A stretch of DNA of 23,401 nt from Myxococcales bacterium UBA5297 (GTDB taxonomy: Bacteria > Myxococcota > Myxococcia > Myxococcales > UBA5297). Made by a program: the position numbers and the translations under genes. Numbering within the stretch: position 1 is the first letter of the stretch; every line of letters begins with the position of its first letter. Location of the stretch: contig DHSB01000230.1 in NCBI GenBank assembly GCA_002408385.1, forward strand, positions 20,141 to 43,541. Reading direction: 5' to 3'. The notes below the pieces were generated by a model. That model saw nothing but the letters and a program-made list of their open reading frames with translations, ran no database searches and was not told the origin of the DNA. This document shows, one piece after another, positions 1 to 10,750 of this stretch.

Positions 1-50
1 CAAGCTCGGCCTACGCTCGGGCTGATCGGGGGGCCGGGCGCCCCTACGAA
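1..50 (+). repeat. Promoter-like dispersed element, copy 1
   Basis: This stretch closely matches 7143-7200. The first 14 bases (CAAGCTCGGCCTAC) are identical, followed by shared blocks CTC, GGGCT, CGGGGGGC and, after a gap, GGCGCCCCT. TACGCT at 12-17 has the form of a -10 box and aligns with TACACT in copy 2. The left end is cut by the window, so any -35 box is not visible. It lies about 200 bases upstream of the glycogen phosphorylase start and may be its promoter or the start of a separate small transcript. The similarity is seen directly; the function is inferred. Confidence 0.5.
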
Positions 51-79
51 CTTGCGAATGATCGCTTCGGTTCCGGGCC

Positions 80-109
80 GGTCAGGGCGAGATCCGCCGG
101 TGACCTTTT
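80..109 (+). terminator. Hairpin followed by TTTT in the leader of the phosphorylase gene
   Basis: GGTCA (80-84) pairs with TGACC (101-105), and an inner GGCG/CGCC stem closes an AGATC loop. Four T's follow directly. This could end a short RNA started at copy 1 of the dispersed element, or act as an attenuator in the leader of the next gene. The T run is short, so termination is uncertain. The right arm also overlaps a possible -35 box. Confidence 0.35.
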
Positions 110-128
110 GTTCGCTAGCGGTTAGTCT
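100..128 (+). promoter_or_regulatory. Possible sigma70-type promoter for glycogen phosphorylase
   Basis: GTGACC (100-105) and TAGTCT (123-128) are separated by 17 bases and resemble -35 and -10 boxes. A start here would give a leader of about 85-90 bases. It competes with the TACGCT box at 12-17 as the promoter of the gene at 222. This is an eye-match only. Confidence 0.3.
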
Positions 129-221
129 CGCCCCGCCAGACGCGCCACGGCGAGCAGCCGAGCGCACGCTCTCCGGCTCGACGCCCGACGTAGATCGCAC
201 CGACGCATCCAAGGAGCAGTC

Positions 222-2747
<2,526 letters not shown>

Positions 2748-2782
2748 GCGCCGGCGAAGCCACGGCCCGAGCGGGGCGCAGA

Positions 2783-2822
2783 GCGGGGCGAGGTCTTCCG
2801 GGCCTCGCCCCGCCTGCTTTTC
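2783..2822 (+). terminator. Rho-independent terminator after glycogen phosphorylase
   Basis: A perfect 11-bp stem (GCGGGGCGAGG at 2783-2793 and its complement at 2803-2813) closes a 9-base loop and is followed by CTGCTTTTCT. It lies 35 bases past the stop codon of the phosphorylase gene and separates that gene from the kinase genes. Confidence 0.8.
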
Positions 2823-2921
2823 TGGCTCCGGGGCGAGAGCAAAGCGGGCGAGCGGGCGGGCGCTCCGGGCCTTGCCGGCACCCAGGCGCGCCGCACTTCT
2901 CGTCGCCTCCCGGGCGCGTGC

Positions 2922-2927
2922 TAGACT
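2922..2927 (+). promoter_or_regulatory. -10 box (TAGACT) for the first kinase gene
   Basis: TAGACT ends ten bases before the proposed TTG start at 2938, so a transcript begun from it would have almost no leader. No convincing -35 box is seen at the expected distance. The same arrangement recurs before other genes in the window. Confidence 0.45.
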
Positions 2928-2937
2928 GCGCGGTGCT

Positions 2938-4884
2938 TTGAGTCGCAAAACGCACAAGGGCGCGGTTCGGACAGCCGGGATCCTCCCCGAGGCGGCCAGG
3001 GAGCGGCTGTTGCCCCGGCTGCAGAAGGCCGGCTTCCAGTACCGGGACATCTCCCAGGGGCCGCCGGTCGCGGTGGTCGATCTGACGGCCGACGGCGGGC
3101 CCGAGGCGCTGCGGACCCTGCGGCTGGCGCACGACGCGAGAGAGCTCGCGGTGCTCGCCATCGTCGGCGACGCCCACGCCGACGCCGAGCGCGGCCTGAA
3201 GTCGGGCGCCGACGGGTTCGTCGCCCTCGGCTCGCTCGAGCGCGAGTTCGACCTGCGGCTCGAGGCGGTGCGCCGCCTGGCGGTCACCCGCATAGACCAG
3301 GCGCGCCGCGAGCAGGATCTCGCCGTGCTGCTCGATTTGACCGCCCACTACGCGGCCGCCCTCGACGTCGCCACCCTGCTGCACGACGTGACCCGGCAGC
3401 TCGCCGAGGAGCTGTCCATCGATCGCTGCGCGCTCGTGCTCATCGACGAGGAGCGCGACCAGGGGCACATCGTCGCCGCCTCCGACGACCGGGCGCTGCA
3501 CGACGTGCGCATCGAGCTGTCGCGCTACCCCGAGATCCGCGAGGCGCTGCGCACCGGCGAGCCGGTCGTCGTCGACGACGTCGCGAGCCACCCGCTGCTC
3601 GGCGAGGTCAAGGAGGCGGTCACCAGCCGGGGCATCTCGGCGCTGGCCGCCATCCCGCTCACCGTGCAGGGCAAGACCCTCGGGGTGCTCCTGCTGCGGG
3701 CCAGCCGCGGCAGCTTCAGCCCCGCGGAGATCAACTTCGCCTGGACGGTCGCCCACGCCACCGCCATCGCGCTGCGCAACGCGCGGATGCTCGAGGGGCT
3801 GCGCGGGCAGGCCGAGAAGGCCGAGGCCCAGGTCGCCGAGCTGGCCCGCTACGAGGACTTCTTCCAGTACAGCTCCGACGGCATGGTCATCCTCGACGAG
3901 TCGGGGGCCATCGTCTCGCTCAACCCGGCCGGCGGCCAGGTCCTCGGCTTGGACCCGGCGCGGGTGCGCGGCCGGATGTTCATCGCCCTGGCGAGCCCGC
4001 TCTCCGAAGGCACGCTGCTGGAGATGCTCGTCTGCGTGCGCCACGGCTTGGTCTGCCGCAACGTCGACATCGAGATGAGCGCGGCCGACGACAAGGTGCT
4101 GACGCTCTCGGTGTGCGGCTCCTCGGTCAAGGACGGCCGGGTGACCATCCTGTCGTTTCGCGACGTGACGGCCGCGCGCGCCACCGAGCGTGAGCTGCGC
4201 AAGACGACCGACTTCATGGAGAAGCTCATCAACTCCTCGGTCGACGCCATCGTCGCCGCCGACTCCGACGGGACGGTCATCCTCTTCAACCGCAGCGCCG
4301 AGCAGGTCCTGGGCTACGCGCGCAGTGAGGTGATCGGCCAGCTCGGCCTGCGCGCGCTGTTCCCCGACGGGCTTGCCGAGCAGGTGATGTCGCTGCTGCG
4401 CTCGGAGGACCACGGCGGGGCGGGCCGGCTCGAGCCGACCCGCGCCGAGGTGATGGCCAAGGACGGCGAGCGGGTGCCGGTGCTGCTCTCCTCTGCCCTC
4501 ATCTACGAGGGCGAGCGCGCGGTGGCCTCGGTGAGCGTCTTTAGCGACCTGCGCGAGCGCAACCGGCTGGAGGCCAAGCTCTCCAAGGCCGAGGAGAAGC
4601 TCGCCGAGGCCGAGAAGCAGGCGGTCATCGTCGAGCTCGCCGGCACCGCGGCCCACGAGCTGAACCAGCCGCTGACCAGCGTGATGGGCTACGCCGAGCT
4701 GCTCAAGCGCCGCCTCAAGGAGGAGGACGCTGCCTGGAGGCCGGTGGACATCATCTATCGCGAGGCCGAGCGGATGGCCGAGATCGTCCGCAAGATCGGC
4801 AAGATCACCCGGTATGAGACCAAGGCCTACGTAGGCAACAGCCGCATTTTCGATCTCGACAAGGCGGCTGGCGACGAGGAGTGA
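2938..4884 (+). CDS. GAF-PAS-PAS sensor protein with phospho-acceptor (HisKA) domain but no ATPase domain
   Basis: The likely order, counted from TTG at 2938 (648 residues), is: a degenerate receiver-like region (about 15-115) that keeps a VVDL Asp but lacks the usual Lys; a GAF domain (about 125-285); two PAS domains (about 305-415 and 425-545); a short coiled coil; and HisKA helices with AHELNQPLT, giving His573 as the predicted phosphorylation site. The protein then ends in a short acidic tail (IFDLDKAAGDEE). The HATPase_c domain, with its N, G1 and G2 boxes, is absent, so it cannot be a self-sufficient kinase. It may be phosphorylated by, or pair with, the complete kinase encoded next. 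The start is uncertain: there is no Shine-Dalgarno site, and TTG was chosen because TAGACT lies just upstream and the reading frame before it looks non-coding. The stop is clean, not a visible frameshift. Confidence 0.85.
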   Translation: MSRKTHKGAVRTAGILPEAARERLLPRLQKAGFQYRDISQGPPVAVVDLTADGGPEALRTLRLAHDARELAVLAIVGDAHADAERGLKSGADGFVALGSLEREFDLRLEAVRRLAVTRIDQARREQDLAVLLDLTAHYAAALDVATLLHDVTRQLAEELSIDRCALVLIDEERDQGHIVAASDDRALHDVRIELSRYPEIREALRTGEPVVVDDVASHPLLGEVKEAVTSRGISALAAIPLTVQGKTLGVLLLRASRGSFSPAEINFAWTVAHATAIALRNARMLEGLRGQAEKAEAQVAELARYEDFFQYSSDGMVILDESGAIVSLNPAGGQVLGLDPARVRGRMFIALASPLSEGTLLEMLVCVRHGLVCRNVDIEMSAADDKVLTLSVCGSSVKDGRVTILSFRDVTAARATERELRKTTDFMEKLINSSVDAIVAADSDGTVILFNRSAEQVLGYARSEVIGQLGLRALFPDGLAEQVMSLLRSEDHGGAGRLEPTRAEVMAKDGERVPVLLSSALIYEGERAVASVSVFSDLRERNRLEAKLSKAEEKLAEAEKQAVIVELAGTAAHELNQPLTSVMGYAELLKRRLKEEDAAWRPVDIIYREAERMAEIVRKIGKITRYETKAYVGNSRIFDLDKAAGDEE

Positions 4885-4982
4885 CGAGACAGCGGGGGAA
4901 GGCGCGCGCCCGAGCTGCCGGCGACGCGCTTCGACAGCACGAACGCGCCCGTCGCACAGGGCGCCAGAGGCACGATTCCCAG

Positions 4983-6911
4983 ATGAGCGACCCCGCCGTC
5001 ATCCAACCGAGCGTCAAGGATCTCGAGGTCCTTCGCGCGCCCGCGCTCGAGGCGCTGCCCGAGGCCGCGGCCCTGCTCGACTCGGGCTTTCGGCTCCTGC
5101 AGTCGAACCAGGCCTTCCTCGACCTGGCGCACCCGCCGCGCGCGGGCGCGGCCCTCACCGAGTTGCTGCAGCCGATGGGCCTGTCGCCCGCGACCCCCGC
5201 GGACGGCGCGAGCTGCGAATACCTGGCGCGTTCGGCCGACGGCCGGCCCCTGCGGGTGACGCTGCGCCGGGTGGGCGAGCAGATCGGGCTGTTGGCGCGC
5301 CCCTTCGCGGTCGGCGACGCCGACCAGCCGCTCGCCGCAGCGATGAGCGCGGTCGAGGTGCAGCGCAAGAAGCAGGACGCGCTGCTGGCGCTCTCGCGCG
5401 AGCTGGCCTTGGCCGCCTCCGAGGACGAGCTGGTGGCGAGCATCTCGCGCTGCATCCGCTGCCTGTTCCCCGGGCGCCACTTCTGCGTGCGCATCATCGA
5501 TCCGCGCACCTGCCGACTCACCTCGCTCTACGCCGAGGGGCGCATGCTCGAAGGGGCTCGCGAGAGGCTCGCGCTGAGGCGGTCGGCGGCCGACAAGGCC
5601 CACGTCGACCCTCGCACCCTGCTGCCCGGCCGGGTCGTGCTCACCGAGGAGGAGCCGCTCGTCTTCGCCGGCTCCATCAGCGGATTTGCCACCCCGCTGT
5701 CGGCGACCGGCCAGTTCTTCGGCCTGGTCAACCTCGAGTACCCGCAGGGGCTCGCGGCCGATCTCGCGCGCGACGAGAAGCTGCTCATCCAACTCGTCAA
5801 CCAGGCGGCCATCGGGGTGCGCAACGCCAAGCTCATCGAAGAGCTCACCTTCATGAAGAAGTACTTCGAGCAGCTCATCGAGAACGCCAACGCGCTCATC
5901 CTCGCGGTCGACCGCAAGAACGAGGTCATCGTCTTCAACCGCGCCCTCGCGCAGCTCACCGGCTACGCGCGGGCCGAGGTGATAGGCAAGAAGGTCTCGA
6001 GCCTGGTCCCCGAGGCCGCGCGCGCCGAGCTCGGCAAGATGTTCGAGCTCACCCTGGCCGGTCAGCCGGCGACCAACGCCGAGGCGGTGCTGCGGGCCAA
6101 GGGCGGCCACGAGGTCAGGGTCGCGGTGTCGACCTCGACCGTGCTCACCGCGGCGGGCGAGGTCGAGGGCGTCATCGCCATCGGCCAGGACCTGAGCCGC
6201 CAGCGCGAGCTCGAGCGGCGCATCATCCAGGCCGAGAAGCTCGCCTCGCTCGGCCAGCTCGCCGCCGGCGTCGTCCACGAGATCAACAACCCGCTGACCA
6301 CCATCACCATGTACGCCGAGGCGCTCTTGCAGCTCGCCCCGCTGCGCGGGACCGAGGCGGCCGACGTCGAGAAGCTGGAGCGCATCCACGAGTCGGCCGA
6401 GCGCATCGTGAGGTTCGCCCGCGACCTGACCTCGTACGCCAAGCCCGCCGAGGAGAAGCCCGAGACGATCGAGCTGAACTCCGTGCTCGACCAGGCGGCG
6501 CGCTACTGCGAGCACGCCTTCAAGCAGGCCGGCGCGTCGCTCGCGCGCATCTACGGGGACGCGCTGCCCACCATCCGCGGCGTCCGGGCCAACCTCGTGC
6601 AGGTGTTCGTCAACCTGCTCACCAACGCCTGCCACGCCCTTCCGCGCGGCGGCCAGGTGTCGGTCGTCACCCGCGAGCTGAGCGACGGGGTCGAGATCGA
6701 GGTGAGCGACACCGGCGCGGGGATCGAGGCGGCCCACTCTGCCCGTATCTTCGAGCCGTTCTTCACGACCAAGCCCGAGGGCCATGGCACCGGGCTCGGG
6801 CTGACGATCGTCCAGGGGATCATCGAAAAGCACGGCGGCACGGTGCGCGTCTCGAGCGCCATGGGCAAAGGGACCACCTTCACCGTCTGGCTGCCGACCA
6901 GCGGCAGGTAG
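4983..6911 (+). CDS. PAS-GAF-PAS sensor histidine kinase
   Basis: This is a complete soluble-type histidine kinase of 642 residues with no membrane segment. The domains are: a divergent N-terminal PAS-like region (about 15-110); GAF (about 130-285); PAS with FNRALAQLTGYARAEVIG (about 292-405); HisKA with GVVHEINNPLT, giving His432 as the phospho-acceptor; and HATPase_c with an N box (NLLTNACHAL, near 545), G1 (DTGAGIE, near 575), F box (FEPFFTTK) and G2 (GTGLGL, near 601). No receiver domain or response regulator gene is adjacent, so its partner is encoded elsewhere. ATG 4983 is preferred. An in-frame GTG at 4881 overlaps the stop of the previous gene by four bases, but the 34 residues it would add are Arg-rich and look non-coding. 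Co-transcription with the upstream ATPase-less sensor is likely, and the HNPLT-type motif places it near NtrB-like kinases. Confidence 0.92.
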   Translation: MSDPAVIQPSVKDLEVLRAPALEALPEAAALLDSGFRLLQSNQAFLDLAHPPRAGAALTELLQPMGLSPATPADGASCEYLARSADGRPLRVTLRRVGEQIGLLARPFAVGDADQPLAAAMSAVEVQRKKQDALLALSRELALAASEDELVASISRCIRCLFPGRHFCVRIIDPRTCRLTSLYAEGRMLEGARERLALRRSAADKAHVDPRTLLPGRVVLTEEEPLVFAGSISGFATPLSATGQFFGLVNLEYPQGLAADLARDEKLLIQLVNQAAIGVRNAKLIEELTFMKKYFEQLIENANALILAVDRKNEVIVFNRALAQLTGYARAEVIGKKVSSLVPEAARAELGKMFELTLAGQPATNAEAVLRAKGGHEVRVAVSTSTVLTAAGEVEGVIAIGQDLSRQRELERRIIQAEKLASLGQLAAGVVHEINNPLTTITMYAEALLQLAPLRGTEAADVEKLERIHESAERIVRFARDLTSYAKPAEEKPETIELNSVLDQAARYCEHAFKQAGASLARIYGDALPTIRGVRANLVQVFVNLLTNACHALPRGGQVSVVTRELSDGVEIEVSDTGAGIEAAHSARIFEPFFTTKPEGHGTGLGLTIVQGIIEKHGGTVRVSSAMGKGTTFTVWLPTSGR

Positions 6912-7013
6912 GCGCGAGAGTCGAGAGCGCGGCTTTCCCGGAACCGCCAGGCCGGGGGCGCAGGTCTCCTGCCGACCACTCAAGAGTCGGCGCGAGATCT
7001 TCGGCGCCGTCAG

Positions 7014-7052
7014 CGCGCGAGGCCGAAGAGGCCCTTCGCCTCCGCTCGCGCG
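7014..7052. terminator. Long imperfect hairpin between convergent genes
   Basis: CGCGCGAG (7014-7021) pairs perfectly with CTCGCGCG (7045-7052). Inside it, CGAAG (7024-7028) pairs with CTTCG (7034-7038) around a five-base loop. It lies about 100 bases past the complete kinase gene and could end that transcript. No U tract follows, so the role is uncertain. Confidence 0.35.
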
Positions 7053-7130
7053 TCGGAGCCCCATCTGCGCAAGGTCACAGTCGGCAGAAAGAGCGACGAA
7101 GAGCTCGGGGTGACCGCGGCGGGCCCTCGA

Positions 7131-7159
7131 CTTGCGGCCTCGCAAGCTCGGCCTACACT
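7131..7159 (+). promoter_or_regulatory. Promoter-like segment at the head of dispersed element copy 2
   Basis: TTGCGG (7132-7137) and TACACT (7154-7159), separated by 16 bases, resemble -35 and -10 boxes. The -35 box lies in a small dyad, CTTGCG-GCCT-CGCAAG (7131-7146), which could be an operator. No plus-strand gene follows: transcription would run antisense into the end of the methyltransferase gene. Confidence 0.4.
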
Positions 7160-7200
7160 CAGGGCTCACCGGGGGGCGGCCGCCCGTCGGCGCCCCTGTT
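7143..7200 (+). repeat. Promoter-like dispersed element, copy 2
   Basis: This matches bases 1-50 of the window in blocks, starting with 14 identical bases and ending with GGCGCCCCT. It contains a perfect 12-base palindrome, GGGCGGCCGCCC (7174-7185). About ten bases further on, GGTCAC/GTGAC arms (7208-7235) can form a second hairpin, as GGTCA/TGACC arms do after copy 1. Confidence 0.5.
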
Positions 7201-7275
7201 GGTTCAAGGTCACGGCCGGCCAAGGGACCGGTGACGAGCTCTGGGGGGGGAGCGGGACGGTCTCTCGACCGATCT

Positions 7276-8043
7276 TCAGACCGCTTCGCCGGTCTTCGCC
7301 TCGCGGGCGCTCGCCCGCGCCAACCAGCCGCGCTTCCAGCCCTTGACGATCAGGAAGAAGCTCAGCAGCGCCGCCTCGGCCGCGACCAACCCGGGCAGCA
7401 CGTCGGAGAAGCCGGCCGCGTCGCGCATCCAAAGCTGCCAGCCGGCCAGCAGGATGGCGCCCGACATCCACGCGGTAAACGGGTTGTGCTCCTTGCGCAG
7501 CGAGCGCCTCCAGTCGAAGCGGTGCGACAGCGGCAGGTCGGTCGCCGGCTTCAGGCGCGGCAGCCAGCGCGGGACCTTCCGATAGAACGCCTCGAAGCGC
7601 TCCGGGAACCGCTCGCGGAGGAACTGCTCTTCGGCGCGGATGATGAAGTGGTACTGGCCGAAGAAGAAGACGAGGGCGAGGCAGGCGGCCCCCAGGCTCT
7701 GCGTCATGAGAAGAAGCCCGACGACGATGAGCAGGTTGCCCACGTAGAGCGGATTGCGCACCCGGGCGTAGGGCCCGGTGGTGTTCAGCGTGCTCGCCTC
7801 GAGCGTATTGCCCTGGCCGCTGGTGCCCTCGGGGACCTGCCCGAGCACCCAGGCGCGCAGCGCCTGTCCGGCTATCGCGAGCAGCAGGCCCGCCATGTTG
7901 AGCGCGAGCAGCAGCTCGAGCCGCCCGCTCGCCAAGTGGTCTCGCTGGAACCAGAGCAGCGCCAGGATGGCCGCGATGACCGGCACTGGGGTGATGCTGC
8001 GCCAACGGAAAAGAAGGCGGCCAACCTGGAGCGTCGTCGTCAT
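7276..8043 (-). CDS. Membrane methyltransferase of the isoprenylcysteine carboxyl/phospholipid methyltransferase family
   Basis: This is a 255-residue integral membrane protein with hydrophobic segments near residues 18-32, 44-66, 100-132 and 195-235. The family motif TGPYARVRNPLYVGN is at about 89-103, followed by the RAEEQFLRERF block (about 136-146), both of which contribute to S-adenosylmethionine binding in this superfamily. The substrate (lipid, quinone-like or prenyl-like) cannot be told from the sequence. ATG 8043 is preceded by GGGAGG with four bases between. TAAAGT lies nine bases upstream of the ATG and may be a -10 box, in which case the message would have almost no leader. It is a single gene, convergent with the kinase genes and separated from the Cys-rich lipoprotein gene by a terminator hairpin. 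The C-terminal extension beyond the catalytic motifs, with two more membrane segments, makes it longer than minimal family members. Confidence 0.85.
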   Translation of the reverse strand: MTTTLQVGRLLFRWRSITPVPVIAAILALLWFQRDHLASGRLELLLALNMAGLLLAIAGQALRAWVLGQVPEGTSGQGNTLEASTLNTTGPYARVRNPLYVGNLLIVVGLLLMTQSLGAACLALVFFFGQYHFIIRAEEQFLRERFPERFEAFYRKVPRWLPRLKPATDLPLSHRFDWRRSLRKEHNPFTAWMSGAILLAGWQLWMRDAAGFSDVLPGLVAAEAALLSFFLIVKGWKRGWLARASAREAKTGEAV

Positions 8044-8052
8044 TGGCCTCCC

Positions 8053-8058
8053 ACTTTA
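8053..8058 (-). promoter_or_regulatory. Possible -10 box (TAAAGT) of the methyltransferase gene
   Basis: TAAAGT on the minus strand ends nine bases before the ATG at 8043. If used, transcription would begin within a few bases of the start codon. The GGGAGG Shine-Dalgarno-like site sits between the two, so a promoter further upstream is equally possible. Confidence 0.3.
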
Positions 8059-8127
8059 GCATTTCCGACAGTTCGCCGGCTTGCCAAGTGAACGGCCGTC
8101 GCCGGGCCGATACCGGTCGCGAGACGC

Positions 8128-8161
8128 AAAGGGCCCGAGCCGCGACAGGCCCGGGCCCTTT
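8128..8161. terminator. Bidirectional-type terminator hairpin
   Basis: AAAGGGCCCG (8128-8137) and CGGGCCCTTT (8152-8161) form a perfect 10-bp stem. An inner GCC/GGC stem leaves a six-base loop. It lies 23 bases past the stop of the Cys-rich lipoprotein gene on the minus strand and before the methyltransferase gene. The A/T ends give only a three-base U tract. Confidence 0.65.
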
Positions 8162-8183
8162 GTCCGCAAGCTCGAGCCGAAGC

Positions 8184-10508
8184 CTACGGGCAGGAGAAGA
8201 CGCAGGTGTGGTCGACGCAGGCCCAGCGCCCCGGACCGGCGCTGCAGGGCGGAGGGGTGAGGCCCGCGGGGCAGTCCCAGTCCCACTCGCAGGCGCCCAC
8301 CTTCGTGCAGCGCATCAGTATCGCGTCGCACATCGGGCAGGTGTCGCGGCAGTAGGTGCCCTGCGGGCATTGCGGCTGCGGAGCTTGCGGCCAGCCGCAG
8401 CCGAGCCCTTCGGGGCGCAGGCAGGCGCCGCGGTGCAGCACCTCGACCCCGGCGCAGGCGGCCTGGCACGCGTTGCGGTAGGTCGCGAAGTTGACCCCGC
8501 AGACCGGGTCGACCGTCGCCGGGCAGGTGCAGCAGGGGCCGCAGGTGCCGCCCATCGGGCACCCCTCGAGGTTGACGCCGCTCGGGTGCACGCACTCGCC
8601 CGGCTGGCACGCGGGAGCAGCGGTGACCGGGCAGTCGGCGCAGCAGCCTTCGGCGCAGAACTGCATTCCGAGCCTGCAGTCCAGGGTCTGGAAGCACGTC
8701 GGACCGCTCGAGCACCCGCAGCTCTCGTCAGCCCGGCCGTCGCAGTTGTCGTCGAGCCCGTTGCCGCAGACCTCGCGGGCTCCGGGGAAGACCCGCGGGT
8801 CGCGATCGTCGCAGTCGCAATAGCCGACGGCGTTCGGGCAGCCGCCAAAGCTGCAGTCGGCGACGAAGCCGTCGTTGTCGGCGTCGACGCACTTGGGCGC
8901 CTGCTCGCACCAGCCCGGGCAGGGACAGGTGAAGCAGGGCGCTACGACGCACTCGGCGCCCCTCGGGCACTGCGAGCTCTCGTGGCATCCCGGCACGCAC
9001 ATCCTCGGCTCGAGGCAGCCCGCGGAGAGCTCGCAGACCATGCCGTCCGGGCAGTCGGAGTCGGCGAGGCAGTCCCAAGGATTCGGCAGGCAGACTCCCG
9101 GGGCGCAAGGACAGACCCCGCAGGGCACGGGCACACAGGACTCGCCCGGCGCACACTCGGCGTCGCCGCGGCAGCCGGCCACGCAGGCGCCGGGGGTGTT
9201 CGGAGCGCAGCTCTCGCAGATCATCCCCGGGCCGCACTGCTCGTCACCAAAGCAGGCCGGCGCCGGCTCGCAAGAGCCGGGGCACGGGCAGCCGTCGCAG
9301 TCGGGCTGCAGGCACCTCTCGAGCTCGCCGCATTGGTCGTCGGAGTGGCAGCCGCGCACGCACCCGCTCGGCCCCGAGCAGTCGTAACCCGTCGGCTCGC
9401 AGACCCTGCCCGCGCCGCACTCGGCGTCGCCGCGGCAGCCTTGATCGACCGGCTTGCAGCGCGGGTTGTTGCAGGGGCAGGCGTTGCAGAGCTCGACGCC
9501 GCAGTACTCGCCCTGGCGGCACTCGGCATCCGAGCGGCAGCCGTGCACGCAGGCGCGCTCGCAGGACTCGGTCCAGCCGCAGACCGTGCCCTGCGGGCAG
9601 TCGGAGTCGGCCCCGCAGCTCTCGGTCGCCGGAGAGCAGGTGCCGTTCTCGCAGCCGCAGCCCAGGCACGGCAGCGGCGGGGTGCACTCGAAGCCAGGCC
9701 CGCAGTCTTCGTTCGACCTGCAGGCGCCCGGCAGGCACTTGCGCTCGCAGCTGAAGTCCACCCCGCAGATCGAGCCGCGCGGGCAGTCGCTGCTCGAGCC
9801 GCACGCCTCGGTCGGCTGGCACCTCCCGGCGCACGGGCAGTCCTCGCAGGTCGGGCACTCGCCCCAGACGCAGGCCTCGTCCTCGGCGCAGCCCGCGTCG
9901 TCGCGGCAGCCGGGGATGCAGCGCGCCCCCTCGGGGCTCGGCTCGCAGACCGAGCCGCGCGGGCACTCGGCGTCGGCGCTGCAGGCGGGGGCGGTGATGC
10001 AGGTGCCGGGGCAGGGGCAGGTCAGGCAGGCGGGTTGGGAGCAGAGTTGGCCGGGGGCGCACTCGCTGCTGCCATGGCAGCCCGGCACGCAGGCGCGCTC
10101 GCTCGTGCAGTCGCCCACCGGCTCGCAGACCTCGCCGACCGGGCAGTCGCGGTCGGCCGAGCAGGCCGGCGGCTCGCAGGTCCACGCGCACAGGCCGGAG
10201 CGGCACTCGAAGCCGCCTTCGCACTCTCCGCGCCCGAGCGGCTGGCAGTCGCAGTCGGCCGACTCGAGGCAGGCCCCGGGGCGCTCTTCCCAGAGGACCG
10301 GGAGCAGCATTGCCTTGCACTCGCCGGCCTTACAGACGGCCTTCTGCGGCGCGCAGCGGTCGTGGCTCGGCTGCGGGCAGTCCGAGTCGAGCGTGCAGGC
10401 CGAATCGAGCCCTGCGTCCTGCTCTCCCGGCGGGCGCTCGGAGACTGGCTCGAGGCAACCCGCGAGAGCCAACAGCGCAGCCAGCGTGACGGTGATCGTC
10501 CGGTGCAT
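8184..10508 (-). CDS. Large Cys-rich lipoprotein with seven ~60-residue repeats, MopE-type motif and Kazal-like module
   Basis: This is a 774-residue predicted outer-envelope lipoprotein. It has a signal peptide with lipobox LAGC (lipidated Cys18). Seven tandem repeats of 60-62 residues (about 115-539) each carry about 12 Cys. They open with a pattern like xCxxDxDCPxGxVCE, carry a central CVPGC-like motif and close with CPCPGxC. A MopE-like metal-binding motif follows (about 540-597: [27 protein letters not shown]). A Kazal-like protease-inhibitor pattern comes next (Cys662-Cys696: [16 protein letters not shown]), then a further Cys-rich tail. So many paired Cys imply an oxidised, extracytoplasmic, protease-resistant rod. 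ATG 10508 is preceded by GGAGG with seven bases between. It is transcribed alone, divergently from the MoxR gene. The function is not known; adhesion, predation or surface structure are guesses. Confidence 0.88.
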   Translation of the reverse strand: MHRTITVTLAALLALAGCLEPVSERPPGEQDAGLDSACTLDSDCPQPSHDRCAPQKAVCKAGECKAMLLPVLWEERPGACLESADCDCQPLGRGECEGGFECRSGLCAWTCEPPACSADRDCPVGEVCEPVGDCTSERACVPGCHGSSECAPGQLCSQPACLTCPCPGTCITAPACSADAECPRGSVCEPSPEGARCIPGCRDDAGCAEDEACVWGECPTCEDCPCAGRCQPTEACGSSSDCPRGSICGVDFSCERKCLPGACRSNEDCGPGFECTPPLPCLGCGCENGTCSPATESCGADSDCPQGTVCGWTESCERACVHGCRSDAECRQGEYCGVELCNACPCNNPRCKPVDQGCRGDAECGAGRVCEPTGYDCSGPSGCVRGCHSDDQCGELERCLQPDCDGCPCPGSCEPAPACFGDEQCGPGMICESCAPNTPGACVAGCRGDAECAPGESCVPVPCGVCPCAPGVCLPNPWDCLADSDCPDGMVCELSAGCLEPRMCVPGCHESSQCPRGAECVVAPCFTCPCPGWCEQAPKCVDADNDGFVADCSFGGCPNAVGYCDCDDRDPRVFPGAREVCGNGLDDNCDGRADESCGCSSGPTCFQTLDCRLGMQFCAEGCCADCPVTAAPACQPGECVHPSGVNLEGCPMGGTCGPCCTCPATVDPVCGVNFATYRNACQAACAGVEVLHRGACLRPEGLGCGWPQAPQPQCPQGTYCRDTCPMCDAILMRCTKVGACEWDWDCPAGLTPPPCSAGPGRWACVDHTCVFSCP

Positions 10509-10714
10509 CGCTCAACCTCCAATCGACGGGGCAAGGGGGCGGGGGGGCAGCCGAGCAATCGACATGCCGCCGGGGGCTGCGTCGAATCCGCAATGGTGTC
10601 AGGCAGTTCTCGGATGCCGGCGAGCCCCGGCCGCGATCTTCGCTCCGTGTCGTCCTCGGAAATCCGAGGCGTGGGCAAGGCCCCCGCGCCTGTCGCTCGG
10701 GGCCCTGGTCCGAC

Positions 10715-10740
10715 GCGCGGTGGCAGGCTCGCCACCGCGC
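10715..10740. repeat. Perfect 10-bp inverted repeat
   Basis: GCGCGGTGGC (10715-10724), a six-base AGGCTC loop, then GCCACCGCGC (10731-10740). It lies ten bases before TATTAT, over the expected -35 region, and has no T run after it. This position fits an operator better than a terminator. Confidence 0.6.
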
Positions 10741-10750
10741 AGCGGCGGAG

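Larger units (their letters stand above)
6912..7275. other. Intergenic region between convergent genes, with structured elements
   Basis: These 364 bases contain no credible coding frame. They hold the large hairpin at 7014-7052, then a promoter-like segment (7131-7159) belonging to the second copy of the dispersed element, then further GC-rich dyads to about 7235. The density of dyads and the promoter aimed at no gene suggest a small RNA locus, but this is an inference. Confidence 0.5.

Noticed and set aside
4881..4982. GTG 4881 as the start of the complete kinase
   Set aside because: It would overlap the previous stop neatly, but adds 34 Arg-rich residues unlike any domain, and the purine stretch before it is too close to serve as a ribosome site. 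ATG 4983 is preferred, with some doubt.
7201..7211. tRNA T-arm-like GGTTCAAG
   Set aside because: The bases after it do not complete a T arm, and no acceptor or anticodon stem can be drawn around it.
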